Assembly (NCBI GenBank): GCA_959347315.1 | Contig: OY365807.1 | Coordinates: 28,674,868-28,738,867, forward strand | Direction of reading: 5' to 3' | Length of the DNA: 64,000 nt | DNA from: Bimastos eiseni | Lineage: Eukaryota; Annelida; Clitellata; Crassiclitellata; Lumbricidae | In this document: positions 12,841 to 24,560 of the stretch, piece by piece | Layout of the letters: the number at the start of each line of letters is the position of its first letter | Position numbering within the stretch: position 1 is the stretch's first letter | The notes under the pieces: model-generated | Told to the model about the DNA's origin: nothing | Database searches by the model: none | What the model saw: only the letters and a program-made list of their open reading frames with translations | Translations under genes and position numbers: made by a program

Positions 12841-15800
12841 TGGGACTAATTTATGCCGATGGTTATGACACATCGTCGTTAAACAAGAACTAGCTAATGG
12901 AATCCTGCCTCTCTTTGCTATATTTCGTCCTTAGCCTATTCTTCTGCTTCATGCTCTTCCTCCATGAGTCCATGCCCTACTCGTCCTTGTTCTCGTCCTC
13001 CAATATTTCTTTCCACTTATACGATTATGTATACCATATCTGCTATAACTCGCCCAACTATAGTTCCAGATTCCATCCATCCGTCGTCGTATTCTCCCGA
13101 ATCTCGGTCTATCCATATGGTATAAGCCTAATCTCCTCACAAGGAATCTGGTAAGGTCCTTGTCTCCTACCCTTTTCTTGTATTCCTCCTCTTCATATTA
13201 CTTCTTTTTGCCATCTCTTCTGTCTCATCGAGAACTCGATCAGACAGAAGTTCTCGATTCGACTACTTTTGGTATTAGATCTAATTTAAGCCTTTATGGG
13301 TGTGAATCCAGTTTATATGGACTTGTATCTAGTATCATAGGCTTAGATCTATAGTCTTTATGGAGCTGGATCTAGTGTCTATGGGCCGTGCTCGAAGATT
13401 CTTCGCTGGTGTCGAAGAGATCAAGTAGGCCTAAGGACCTAGATGGATGGGTAGGGAGTTTGCCAATCTTATTCGGCCATTGTTTATGCTTCTTAGCCTA
13501 AAGAAGTGATAGAGATAGGCAGGCAACGGCCGTTTAAGATTCACTGGTATCACGCGTGTCTGCTGTCGATCTGCCGCGGTTCTTGTGGTCTAGGCCTACA
13601 GGTTGATGCCGCCACCTATACCTGCGCTAAGCCTCGGCTTTCAGATACCAAATGGTATTCTTAGTAAGAGGCCGTTGCCTCTGCTTCGGTTATGGCATAC
13701 CGCGGTCGCCTAAATCTGTCGATGGCTTCTGTGCACCTTCGCTTCAGCTACCTTGACTGACTCTGCATGGATGTATGGAACACCGAAGCGTCAGTAGGCC
13801 TAATAATCACTGTGCCTATTCCGTTACGTAAATACTGCTATGGAAAACTGATAGGCGGTTTTGCTATTTCGTTATTCTGAATTTCTGAAACCGACGTTGC
13901 AAATGCTTCCGCCTTTCTTCGGTAGCATCTGCCTGCGTTGACATGGTTGCTTAGTTTATGCCTATGACCGTTTAGAAAACACTCGTCCTCAATCAACCTT
14001 TCCATCGAGAACACTCTATAGGCCTATACTGGCATGGCTTACGGACAGCATGGGTTGATTTAGAATCTTGACATCTGTTGCATAAACATGCATTAGCTTA
14101 CTGTATGCCTATGCGTGATTTCCCGCTTTGAATAGTACCACTTTTGCAAGATTGTGACAACAAACAAATGATTATATTTACATCGTAATTTCCTGCCAAA
14201 TCTGAATCTAGGGAGGAGATACAGTAGCCCCCTCTCTAGGCTCCTACATGTACACCATCATATCCAATATGCTACCTCTGACCACTACAATCCTAGTGAC
14301 GTCACTGCTGAGGAGATGTGGCACGATTCCGCATGAAGTGAGGCGTTGGTGAGTTCATTGGATGGATTAGATTTTCCAGTAATTATGTCTGAAAAATGTT
14401 CCAGAAAGACGGTGCAGCTACGGATGTGAAGCAGTTTGTAAATTTTAGTGAAGAGCGGAGAATTAAGTGTCAGGGCGGAAGAGGAGAATATTGGTAGAAG
14501 TGATTGGGTCAGTCTTACTTGTGATCTGTAAATCACTGAATCAACGAATATTGCACAATTCTATGAAACAACTGCGACTTAAAGTATCTCAAGAAACACG
14601 AAGAAACGCCTTTAATTTCGTAAGACATGATTTATTTATAAGTCGAATCGAGACTTCTCCTATCCTAGAGAAGCTTAATGGCGCTCCCTCAGTTTCATGT
14701 TGGCTATATGTACCTCCTACCTTGTGGTCTAGTCTTCTATCCTTCTCCTTCTGACCTGTCGGCTCGCTCCAGGACAACCATAAAAACAGGGCTTACGGGA
14801 GTTTAAGCCACTCCAGCTATTGGCCCCCTAGCTTCTAGGAGCTTACGGAGTTTTACGCCACTCCAGAGGCTCAGCAGGCGAAGAGGAAATCTACTGGTCA
14901 CAAACATATGCAGAAACGAACGAGCAACCCCATGATCCACGGTTTTTAGGCCATAGACCCACGGGACAGCTTATTTACAAACAACTAGTAACACACAAAC
15001 ATACGCAATGATACAGAGCCACATGCAGTTCATGCGTAACATGCAACCCAATCCATCCCACCTCCACTCACACAGAAATCTCCTCCGAAAGACCAACCCT
15101 CAAGAGCCAAGCAAGCACCTATGGAAAGAGAGCAAAAGAAAGAAGTTAGGACATTTAATTGGTAGGCCTATCACGTAAGACTGAAATAAGAGTCCCCTTA
15201 TGGGCAGGCCATGATGGCCTGCGCCATTATACACCGTACATCAATAGCACTATAGGAAGTTTTATGTTCAACGAGGACAGCGATTGATGTACTCAACTTC
15301 TTGTGGAGATACGTAGGTGCCCCGCATTGTATCTTATCATTCTACTTGAAACGGCTTCGATCAGCTTTACATGCGTGTTGTTGCGTATAAATCGATAGCT
15401 TCATTCAGGAAACATCTTCAAATTGCGTCAAAATGCACCTAAATGTCTAGATTAGTTAGATAATTCTGCACGCAACGCCTTTTTGAAGCACTAAATTAGG
15501 GGGCGTAGGCCTACGTGTGTTACAACACAAAAGCGTTGATTGTAGGCCTACTGCATGCGCTGACTTCTGAATGAAGGAAGCCTATCGTTAGTTCTCTGTT
15601 TTCTGGCCAAAAGCTAGTTCAAACACATAGTTAAAAAACATACTTGGTGTAGGGCACATAGTGTAATTTTATTTCTGCGTTCCGGTATCTCGAGTAGCAA
15701 GTAAATTAGGCGGAACGCCGTTCCTGGCAATTCCACCACGTTTTTACTTTTTGCTCCGAATTTTTGACTGCAGCCATACTTTGAACTTTCGAAAGATGAC

Positions 15801-16900
15801 CATATTGAAGTACTTGTGAGCAATTATGGAAATCATATAATGGGATGTATTCAGTGGCCGCCGCACCTTATGACTGGCCTAAGCACGTACCCCTGCACTT
15901 TTTACAACTTATGGGCTCGAGGGGCACACATGTTTTCATTATTGGCGCAATTACATGGGCATTTTATGGTTTGCTAGTCAGATGATATCAAATGGTTCAG
16001 AGACACCAGTTGTCATTCTAGATGCACTTTTACTCGTTTACATTGGCTTAAGCAAAAAAGTAATTAGATCTACCTACATGTATTTTAAACCGTTATAAAT
16101 AGCCCAAGGCTTCTGCACTCAAGTGTACAATAGTCGATAACATAACTTAATCATTGTTATCAATTATGGGTCTAGTGTTTTTGATCGGAAAGGCCTTGCG
16201 ACTTAACCAATCACTGGTAACCTACATCAAATCTTATAAGAGGTAGAGAAGAGCTCAGGCATGCCTGAAAAGCATGCTCATTGCGACGTACAAGATGTCG
16301 CCACATTGTCAGGTCTGATATTTAAACAGCAGCCGATGCCACGAATGGTAGATAACATTTGTAGACTGGACTCAAGATAAGACAATTCGGAAACACGACT
16401 TAAGATCCACGCTGTGTCAGAAAAGACGGAACTACATCAACTTAGGTCGACATATAACATTTTTAGCAGAAGACTTTATTGTGCAAATGAGAGATTATGC
16501 AAAGTTCACAATTTTTTGCGAACTCCTAAATATTTGAATGACTATCTTTGCATTGCTCTTACAGTACTGTATAGGTGCGCCTTGTTTGACAAATTATTTT
16601 GATATTCAAGGCTAAATTTAAAACTTATTCTATAAAATTATAACTGAAAATAAAATGATAAATTAAAAAATTATTTCTAATACGTAGACTACAACTTTGT
16701 AGGTTTTCGTTTGGTTTTGCTAAACGTAGACCTAAATTGGACAACATGATCAGTGCTTAATGAACAAACACAACTTCACGAACTGAACATGATAGGCTAC
16801 ATTCTTAATAGGTAGCCTATAACCTAATTAATAGATAGACTTGTGTTTGTACGTTATAAAATAAAAATCAATATTGTACTACCCAATCAATTTCTAAGCT
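12841..16900. other. Intergenic, no gene recognised
   Basis: Composition shifts here: pyrimidine-rich from 12890 to 13220, more CpG, and the octamer TAGGCCTA or its near forms becomes common (about 13430, 13591, 13796, 14030, 15166, 15510, 15543). Open frames such as 14467-14754 and 14285-14536 lie on opposite strands of the same DNA and resemble nothing I know. A repeat shared with 20488-20686 is at 14113-14304. Confidence 0.5.
14113..14304 (+). repeat. Interspersed repeat, copy 1 (pair with 20488-20686)
   Basis: Starts TTCCCGCTTTGAATAGTACC, then a variable middle, then GAGATACAGT followed by CCCCTCTC, CATCATATCCAAT, and the end AATCCTAGTGACGTCACTG. The end resembles a hAT terminus (reverse complement CAGTGACGTCACTAGGATT). 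The opposite end and TSD were not found. Confidence 0.65.
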
Positions 16901-16904
16901 TCAT

Positions 16905-17465
16905 GTACGTGCGCACCGCACATAAAACCGATTATAACAAAGCGTAGCCTTTAAAACAAGCCCATGCGCACACCGCCCTATAAACCTATCAACAGACGCG
17001 CACCGCCGCATAAACCGATCACAAAAGATCCACGCGCGCACCACATAATAAACCCATAAACAGACACACGCGTGCACCGCCCAAGAAACCGATAAACAGA
17101 CACACGCGCACACTGCCCAATAAACCGAACAACAGACACACGCGCGCATAGCCACATCAACCGATAAATAGACTCGCGTGCGCTCAGCCGCATCAACCGA
17201 ACAACAGACACACGCGAGAACAGACGCATCAACCGATCAACAGACCCACGGGCGAATCACTCAATAAACCGATCACCAGATCCACGCGCGCTCAGCCGCA
17301 TCAACCCATCAACAGACCTACGCTAGAACAGACGCATCAACCGCTCAAGAGACACACGCGAGAACAGACGCATCAACCGATCAAAGGACACACGCGCGCA
17401 CAGCTGCATCAACTGATCAACAGACACACGAGCGCACAGCCACATCAACCGATCAACAGACCCAC
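16905..17465 (+). repeat. 36-bp minisatellite, about 15 copies
   Basis: Unit approximately CATCAACCGATCAACAGACA followed by CACGCGCGCACAGCCG, 36 bp, with point variants. Because 36 is a multiple of 3, two overlapping 84-codon frames stay open on the minus strand (16901-17155 and 16978-17232), reading as 12-residue repeats such as ARVSVVRFIGQC. I see no start context, splice signal or homology that would make it a gene. Confidence 0.85.
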
Positions 17466-17633
17466 AATTACTTAATTTTCATGTTGAAGTAAGATGAGGC
17501 ATGCCTCGTCTGACTCTGGCCTCGTTTTGAGAGTTGCGCCTCATACTGGCTACGGCTCTGGTTGTCTGTTTGGTCTTTTCAATCACCATTGTTTGGTTTT
17601 TCTCTGCGTTCATCAATCGATAAAATTGCCTAA

Positions 17634-18855
17634 GGGGCCGTTCACATATTATATAACGCATAAAATCCCAATTTTTGACCCACCCTCTACCCCTAATAAC
17701 GTTATATAACAGCAGCTGTGACCCCTCTCACCCCTATATTATATAACAGATATGCTACCCAACCACCTACCCCACCCCAGCCTATAAGCACATTAAAAGA
17801 CATACAATCGACATAATTGTATTGCACAATTTGACACTTTTATAACAATACGCTGTTAGTTAGCACTTTAATAGTAGTGATTCAACTGATAATTGCCTGC
17901 ATCCAATTCAAGAACTTGCAGTTTCACTTGCAGTGAAAATCATCATATGCCCAATTAGCTATGTAACAAAAGCTACCTTAAAATTGTGTACTCTTTCGTG
18001 CCAATGATGATTAGACCGCATGTATGGAGCTCCTCTGCATCTTAATAATCGCACCTTTAATGGCACTATATTCACTTGTATTAATTACGGTAACTAATTG
18101 GGTATTCGACGATTGTCACCATGTATCTACATGGAAGCCTACTTTTACAGCATGATAATACATGGTAGTGACGTACATCCTATTTAAAAGCACCATTTTA
18201 GTTTCCCTCCCGATTTGCACTAGAAAAAAGCACAAAATGGATTGGTTTAATATTGAACTATCAGGTATTTATCGATAAGTTCGTGGTACAACTCTACCTA
18301 TTTAATAGCGCATGATGTATACAGAATGCGTACTACAACTGTAATTGGGTATTTAAGCAAACATAAACTATTTACACATACTATAGCAAATGAAATCAAA
18401 CATCATGATGATACCTACCAAAATAATTATTTCAAGTGAATTAATTTTAATTTAAACCAGAATCAAAAACAAAGCACATATAATTGAATGTTATAGCGTC
18501 ACATCTATTTTCGACTTTAGAGCCATGCACGTGAAATCGTTAAAATTGTAAACAGCAAATTGTTAAAAGTGGATTTATAAAATAATAACTAAGAACGTCA
18601 AATCAATTCACCAGGTGACAGCTAGTGGTGCTAGTTTTAGTTCACAACGTATTGTGAACTTCGATTAAACAATGAAGGTCCGTAGTACATGGAATTTCCA
18701 ATTGGCAGGCAAACAGGCAAAATAGCATAAGCTGAAAAAAAGTTTGTTATATAACGAAACCTTCAACCTACGTCCCACCCTACACAATATAACGCTAACA
18801 AAACCGGAACCCACCCACCTACCCCTTGCGCGTTATATAATATGTGAACGGCCCC
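17634..18855. mobile_element. Non-autonomous Harbinger-like DNA transposon, 1222 bp
   Basis: The first 26 bases (17634-17659, beginning GGGGCCGTTCACATATTATA) are perfectly repeated inverted at 18830-18855. Both sides are flanked by TAA (17631-17633 and 18856-18858), the 3-bp TWA duplication typical of PIF/Harbinger elements. No transposase or Myb-like frame is visible, so it is a deletion derivative or MITE. Assignment to Harbinger is inferred from the duplication length only. Confidence 0.85.
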
Positions 18856-18858
18856 TAA

Positions 18859-21676
18859 CTTTGTAATTCATATCCTGTAGCTCTCTATTGGAGGCCAACT
18901 CTGTCAATAAATTGGAGAAAATTCGCTATCCCTTCCTTTAATTCGGTTACTGACTCAGACTGAGGAACGTCACTGCTACTGACACAGTGCCAATAGGCCC
19001 ATAGGCCTACATCTGAAAGATATTATGGGCTAACATTGACATGTCTTTCTATAGGCCTACTTGTCTGACCACGGGGCAATTTACCTGGAACCGAAGCTGT
19101 GCTCATTAAATGCCTATCTGCCTATTAATTATGATCATGTCAATTTAATTTGACTAATCGCCTCTATACTTCTCATGCATGAATTATAAAAACTGTTCAA
19201 GCTATTTCATGTTTGAATTTTATTCTTGGCTCTCCTGAGTCACCATCGATAGATTTCTTCTGGAACGCCATAGACGGCGTGGTGGGGTAGGAGAAACGCC
19301 CGCCCTACAGTTCCACCACCTACGCCATTATAAATTGACAACTGAGTAGGAAACGACGTCTGTCTTTGTAATGATTGCTGTTGCATCAGGCAACGTTTTT
19401 TGTTTCTGTAATGAATCTACTGGTTGCTGTTGTAGTCTTCGACAAGAGCTCTTTCTGTCTGTTAACGATGGGGTAAATGCACCACATTAGTTCTGGTGAA
19501 GGGCTTCGAAAAATCTATTTTCGACTTGTTCAATTCGTACGACTTTGATGTGTTCTGCAGATGTGGTTGTATGTTGGCTTGTGTTGCAATCGTTCTGAAC
19601 TCTGGATTGAACTCCGGATATGCACGAACAATAGCAGCAGTGGTTGAAGTCTGGCTGGCGTCGGTCCCTTGCAATCGGCTGATCATGCCTATTGGATTGT
19701 CCAGTCTCTAACTTCGATATCCCGTAGGTGGTCCACTGAATCTCAAAATATTCTCGTTCCTGTTGATGGTTTCGTCACTGTCGTGGTGTCATCATTTGAC
19801 AGTTGTGACGTGACACTCGATCCACATCGCCCACATCTGCAATAGCTGCTTCCTCGTTGACTCCGGCTTCAATATGAAATTCGTGTGCCAGATCAGTCGT
19901 TGCAAAGAAAAAATGAAAATAATAGCGCACAAGTAAAGTAGTCTAAAACTACATAACTACATTATTACTAAACGAATAATAAACTAACAAGCTAAAAGGA
20001 AGTCACTAAACTCTTCGAAATATGCATAAAATTGTCAAAAATCTACTGTTGACCGACTCCACGATAGAAAATTCGCTCAAGATAATGAAGGAAATCACTA
20101 TGACACTATATTACGTCATTATACGTAATCGCCTGTCGTTGGCGTAAGCATTGTTATAATTATGATCTTACGAAATTATTAATTAGCTTCCTTAGTCACT
20201 GCAATTAAATTGTTTTGTGAATTTATATACCGCCTCTTCAGTGACCTACCCTGCAAGAAGCTAGAAGGGTGTAATTTGATGGACATAAAAATTATAATGA
20301 ATGCATGCGAGTTTAGCCGAGGCAAGAATGGCAAACCTGGTGGGAGGTACTATGTGGTACTATACTAATATAATTGTTTACACCATATGATGGTGGTGGC
20401 GGCGACGATGACTCGAAGCGAAAATAGAAAGCCCTATTGCCCGCGTGATATTCGTCGCATACAATTGCAGTAACCTTCTGTAGCTGGTGACTTCCCGCTT
20501 TGAATAGTACCGCTATAGCCTATTGCATGATTATGCATGATTACGGCATCGTCACCAAATAGTGATTATTATTACATTGTTATTTAAAAAAACCTTGGGG
20601 TTAGGGATGAGATACAGTGACCCCTCTCCTATCCTCCATCATATCCAATCTGCTCCACTGGCCTCCAATCCTAGCGACGCCACTCGATAGCCAGATGATC
20701 TTTGTTATAGTAGAAACAATTGAAGGGTTGCACGGTCATTCAGTAACGAGGCTGGATTTGGTCAAGGTCGTTTTGTATTAAGAGGCCTTGTTAATGAATG
20801 AGGATAGTTATTTCTGCAAATCTGCTTTAGTATGGGAGGCTCAAACGAGCTTCCTCATTGCTGCTCCGGATGTAAATGATCAGAACGAACGAATGAATGA
20901 ATGGATGAATGAATGAATGAAATGATACAGTAGGTGGCAAAATTCCAGACATTTCGCCGTCTGTGTCGTGTGTTCTTCGGCCTCACCCACCCGTATGTTG
21001 GCTGCTGAAACAAGGGTCGGCGATCCCGGAGGGGTGGTCGAGGAGGACAAGTACCCCTCACCTTTTACAGAGAAAGGACATATTATACGCTTGTCCACCC
21101 ACATTTCCTACCCCTCTCATTGGGTGTCCCCCACCTCTCAAACGAGATCGCCGCCTCTGGCTGAGACCATCCACATAATTATGTCGAGCAATGGAAGAGA
21201 GTCTAGCAGTGTTCGCTTGGAGCTAGTGTGAGGATCATGTGTATTTTCCCAGTCAGAATCCTCCCACTTGAATTGGATGTTGATAGAGCAGAATGTATGC
21301 TGCAGGTGTCAGCCTCGTTTGAACGAACGTATACATTGCACGGCCATAGTTTGCTTCTTGTACCGATCAACCATTCGTCCGATGTGTAGATCTTCTGCAA
21401 ACAGATGGCACCAATGTTTCCTAATGGATTTCGTGTTTCCTTGAAACATCGAGGTTGAAGAATTCTCAAGGACATTGCTGTTGGTTGAATGTAAAATAAC
21501 AGCATCACGTCCGGGTCTGATACTGTTGCCATTGCTGATGGAACGCGATCCAGATTCCTTGGCTGGGTAATTAATTATTAGCTTCCACAATCTTAGCTTG
21601 GCACTGACAAGGAGAGAAACGACCATGCTGATTTATCGTCCTTCAGGGATACATTTTGAAAAGGAGGATATGAAAG
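18859..21676. other. Intergenic, no gene recognised
   Basis: Contains the second copy of the 14113 repeat (20488-20686) and a short GAAT microsatellite (20885-20925). Overlapping open frames at 19462-19711 and 21203-21626 cannot be matched to any family and compete on both strands. Confidence 0.45.
20488..20686 (+). repeat. Interspersed repeat, copy 2 (pair with 14113-14304)
   Basis: Shares CTTCCCGCTTTGAATAGTACC-type start, GAGATACAGTGACCCCTCTC, CATCATATCCAATCTGCT and AATCCTAGCGACGCCACT with copy 1. The terminal AGCGACGCCACT resembles a hAT end. Confidence 0.65.
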
Positions 21677-21938
21677 CAGGGGTGTAGCAAGCGTGGGGCA
21701 GAGGGGCAGTTTTAGTGCTCAGTGCCCCCACGTGCCCCTCAAATCGGTTCATTTTTATGTTTCTCCAATGGCTTTCAAGATGACTTTTGTTAAGATAATT
21801 TGTGCCCTCCATTTTTCAAATTTCTGGAGAGCAAAATTCCAAAAGTGGGGGGGGGCCAAAAAATTGTTGTGCTTCGCGCAATTTCTTTTTTATTATGTCC
21901 CCCCCTCCCCCACTTTTCAAAACCTTGTTACACCTCTG
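21677..21938. mobile_element. hAT-like MITE, 262 bp
   Basis: Ends CAGGGGTGTAGCAAG on the left and, as reverse complement, CAGAGGTGTAACAAG on the right (13 of 15 match). Flanked by 8-bp near-duplications TATGAAAG (21669-21676) and GATGAAAG (21939-21946). The centre has G and C homopolymer runs (GTGGGGGGGGGCC and its counterpart CCCCCCTCCCCC). No coding capacity. Confidence 0.82.
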
Positions 21939-22377
21939 GATGAAAGTAAATGATGCGGGTCAAAAAGTGATGGATCGGATATGAATTGGAGAGCAGGAAG
22001 AGCAGAAGAATAAGATGGAAATAAAGTTGGTAATGAAAGAAGTCGAACTCTATGGATAGTATAGGGATGGGAAGATCAAAGAATGGGAGGAGAAACGCAC
22101 CTGTGCAGGGGCGTCACTCCCTCCCTGAATAATGGAGGCACCCCCCAGGCCCCATGTGTAAGGAAGGCAAGATATCCTCCTAAGACTCAAGCACCATACC
22201 CCCTACCTAAAAGAGGAGGCATTTGACTCCGGACCCGCCCCTCCCCTATCCTGGTGCCTGGTATCGAAAGCTATCAACTGGACAGGTTCATAGATAAGTG
22301 AGCAGTAGATCGGATTGCTAGCTCTCCATTGCAGCGATTGTTCCAGTAGTCCTTACTATTTTCACATCACCTCCTCA

Positions 22378-24176
22378 CAGTGGCAAAGCGCCGCCTGGGG
22401 CGAAGGTAAAAAATGCCGCCTCTGCCTATTTTTCCATCTCTTCGTTCTTGTATATATAAGCCTGCCCCGAGATATGCACAAGGAGATAGGCATTGGGCGC
22501 CTGTTTTGAGTGCTTTCATTGTGCTCTTATATACATTATGATTATTGTATTCAGTATTCAAATAATTGTAGGCCCTACAGTTAGTAACAGCATCAGCATG
22601 CACTTTCAAAATTAGAGCTGTTTGTCCTTTGACTAATTAAAATGCATTATCATTAGATATAAAGATATGAAAATAGAATAAGATTGTATTAATTCAGAAA
22701 TTAACCAGTTATAAAACAAACAAATAAAGCAAGCCTCACAATAAAGTTACTAAAAGTCTTGCAGGCTAGATCGAAAATTATAAAAATTAAATTAAAATAA
22801 CACAATACAATTCATACGGCATATTCTTTCTCTATACGTATTGAAAAGAAAGTTCAACGCCTAAACAATGATTTAATCATAGTGAGACCAAAGTAAGTAT
22901 GGTGCTCAGAATAGATTAGTAACTGATAACTTTGACTAATTGGAGCGCTCATAAGTAGGAACCTTGAAGGGGCAGTATATAAATTTTCATAATGAATGAA
23001 TGAATGAACTTATCATACGGATTACGGATACGGTACGGTCTCATACTTTCATTATACCTGCCAACTGTTACAGTTTAAAAATTTACTTTTCTTACTTTCC
23101 CTGCAGCGAAATTACTAATAACCTTGTCAAAGTTAATTGTGCCTGTCAAAGAGTGTTCAAATGAAAGAATAAATTAGAATGTAGTGATTCTCTAATTGTG
23201 GGTCTTAAGTAGGTTTAATTATTTTATTTTAATTAGTTGTAGTTTTGAAAATCCAAATTCTGTTTAGGTAATAACTGTTTCATCAACCCAGATTCTAATT
23301 ATGAAAGATTTTTTGATAAATCCTACTTCTATTTAAGTTAGATTTCGATTGTGAACCCAACTTTGCATTAATTTTTTCATCACTCAAGGTAGGCAAAAAC
23401 GTCTCTCATTACTCAAACTTCTGTTTCATAAGACTTCATTTGCATCAATACACGATGCATTTTGCAAGCTTTTTCATAAATCAAATTTATATTTGAGCAG
23501 AGATTGTCCTTAATTAATCCAACTTTTTATTTAGGAAAGAATGATTTTTCATCAATCTAAGAATTTGCGCATTATTATAATTGCAAAATTTATTTCGTTT
23601 TATAGGTGCGAAAGTCATGGCAAGATAGACAGAGGCGGCATTGCCATTCTGCAGCGTATCTATTAACACTAGGTGCCATTCGATGGTCTTTCTGTATATC
23701 GTATATGTTAGTTTTAAGTTGAAAAGAAGCAAAAAAGCATATGGTGCCCGGTTTAGACAAGAGCAGCAAGAATCTTGAAGAGTGCAATTTATACAACAAG
23801 AATTTTTTATTTATTTTTTGCCAAAAATGCCGCCTCTAGGACAAGTGCCGCCTGGGGCCATGTTGCGCATTATTATTATTGCAAAATTTATTTAATTTGA
23901 TAGGTGCAACACTCATGGCAAGATAGACAGGGGCGGCATTGCCATTTTGCAGCGTGTCTATTGACACTAGGCGCCATTCGATGGTCCTTCGGCATATCGT
24001 ATATGTCAGTTTTAAGTCGAGAAATAACAAAAAAGCTTTAGGTTTAGACAAGAGCTGCAAGAATCTTGAAGAGTGCAAGTTACACAAAAATAATTGTTTT
24101 CCCTAAATTTCCGCCCCTAGGACAAGTGCCACCTGCTGCGATTCGTACCCCTCGCCCCCCGCTCGCTACGCCACTG
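22378..24176. mobile_element. Non-autonomous hAT-like transposon, 1799 bp
   Basis: Perfect 8-bp duplications CCTCCTCA at 22370-22377 and 24177-24184. Ends CAGTGGCAAAGCG (left) and CAGTGGCGTAGCGAGCG (right, reverse complement). CAGTGGCGTAGC is a common hAT terminus. Inside, a segment of 298 bp is tandemly duplicated (23567-23864 and 23865-about 24160), each copy ending near GGACAAGTGCC with a CGCC-rich motif. No transposase is recognisable. It ends 385 bp before the start codon of the PDZ gene. Confidence 0.88.
23567..24160 (+). repeat. Tandem duplication, 298-bp unit, two copies
   Basis: Both copies start GCGCATTATTAT and share TTGCAAAATTTATTT, CATGGCAAGATAGACAG, GGCGGCATTGCCATT, GCCATTCGATGGTC, TTTAGACAAGAGC and GCAAGAATCTTGAAGAGTGC. 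Divergence of several percent indicates an old duplication inside the hAT element. Confidence 0.85.
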
Positions 24177-24560
24177 CCTCCTCATAATACTATAGGCCAT
24201 CAACTCGCAGCAGCAGCAGCATTAGCATATGCCTACCTATTATTATCATCGTGTGTACGGACTAACGACGGGTCTCTACCAGCAGAGCAGTGTATACCTA
24301 GCGATCGAAGTCTGATTTATTTATTTATTCAACAATCGGCTTTCCATAGGAGAACCGCCCGGGATTCGCTTTCGTCTGTTAACCTCGGCCGATTGGACGT
24401 CTCAATCGCTCGTACGGGGATCCTGTGGAAAGATCGAGTGCGATTGCGGTCAACTTGATCAGTGGTGACTTGCATGGCTAGCGAAGTCGACTGAATGCCG
24501 CCCGTCACTCGACCAGAGCACAGGTGGTTGCACGATCATCCTCACTGTTGACGGAATACT

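Noticed and set aside
21203..21626. Overlapping minus frames of 105-109 codons
   Set aside because: They look moderately coding-like, but no motif, intron boundary or homologue could be recognised. Two frames compete.
22104..22265. CAGGGGCGTCACT as a transposon end
   Set aside because: No inverted partner with a matching 8-bp duplication within 2 kb.
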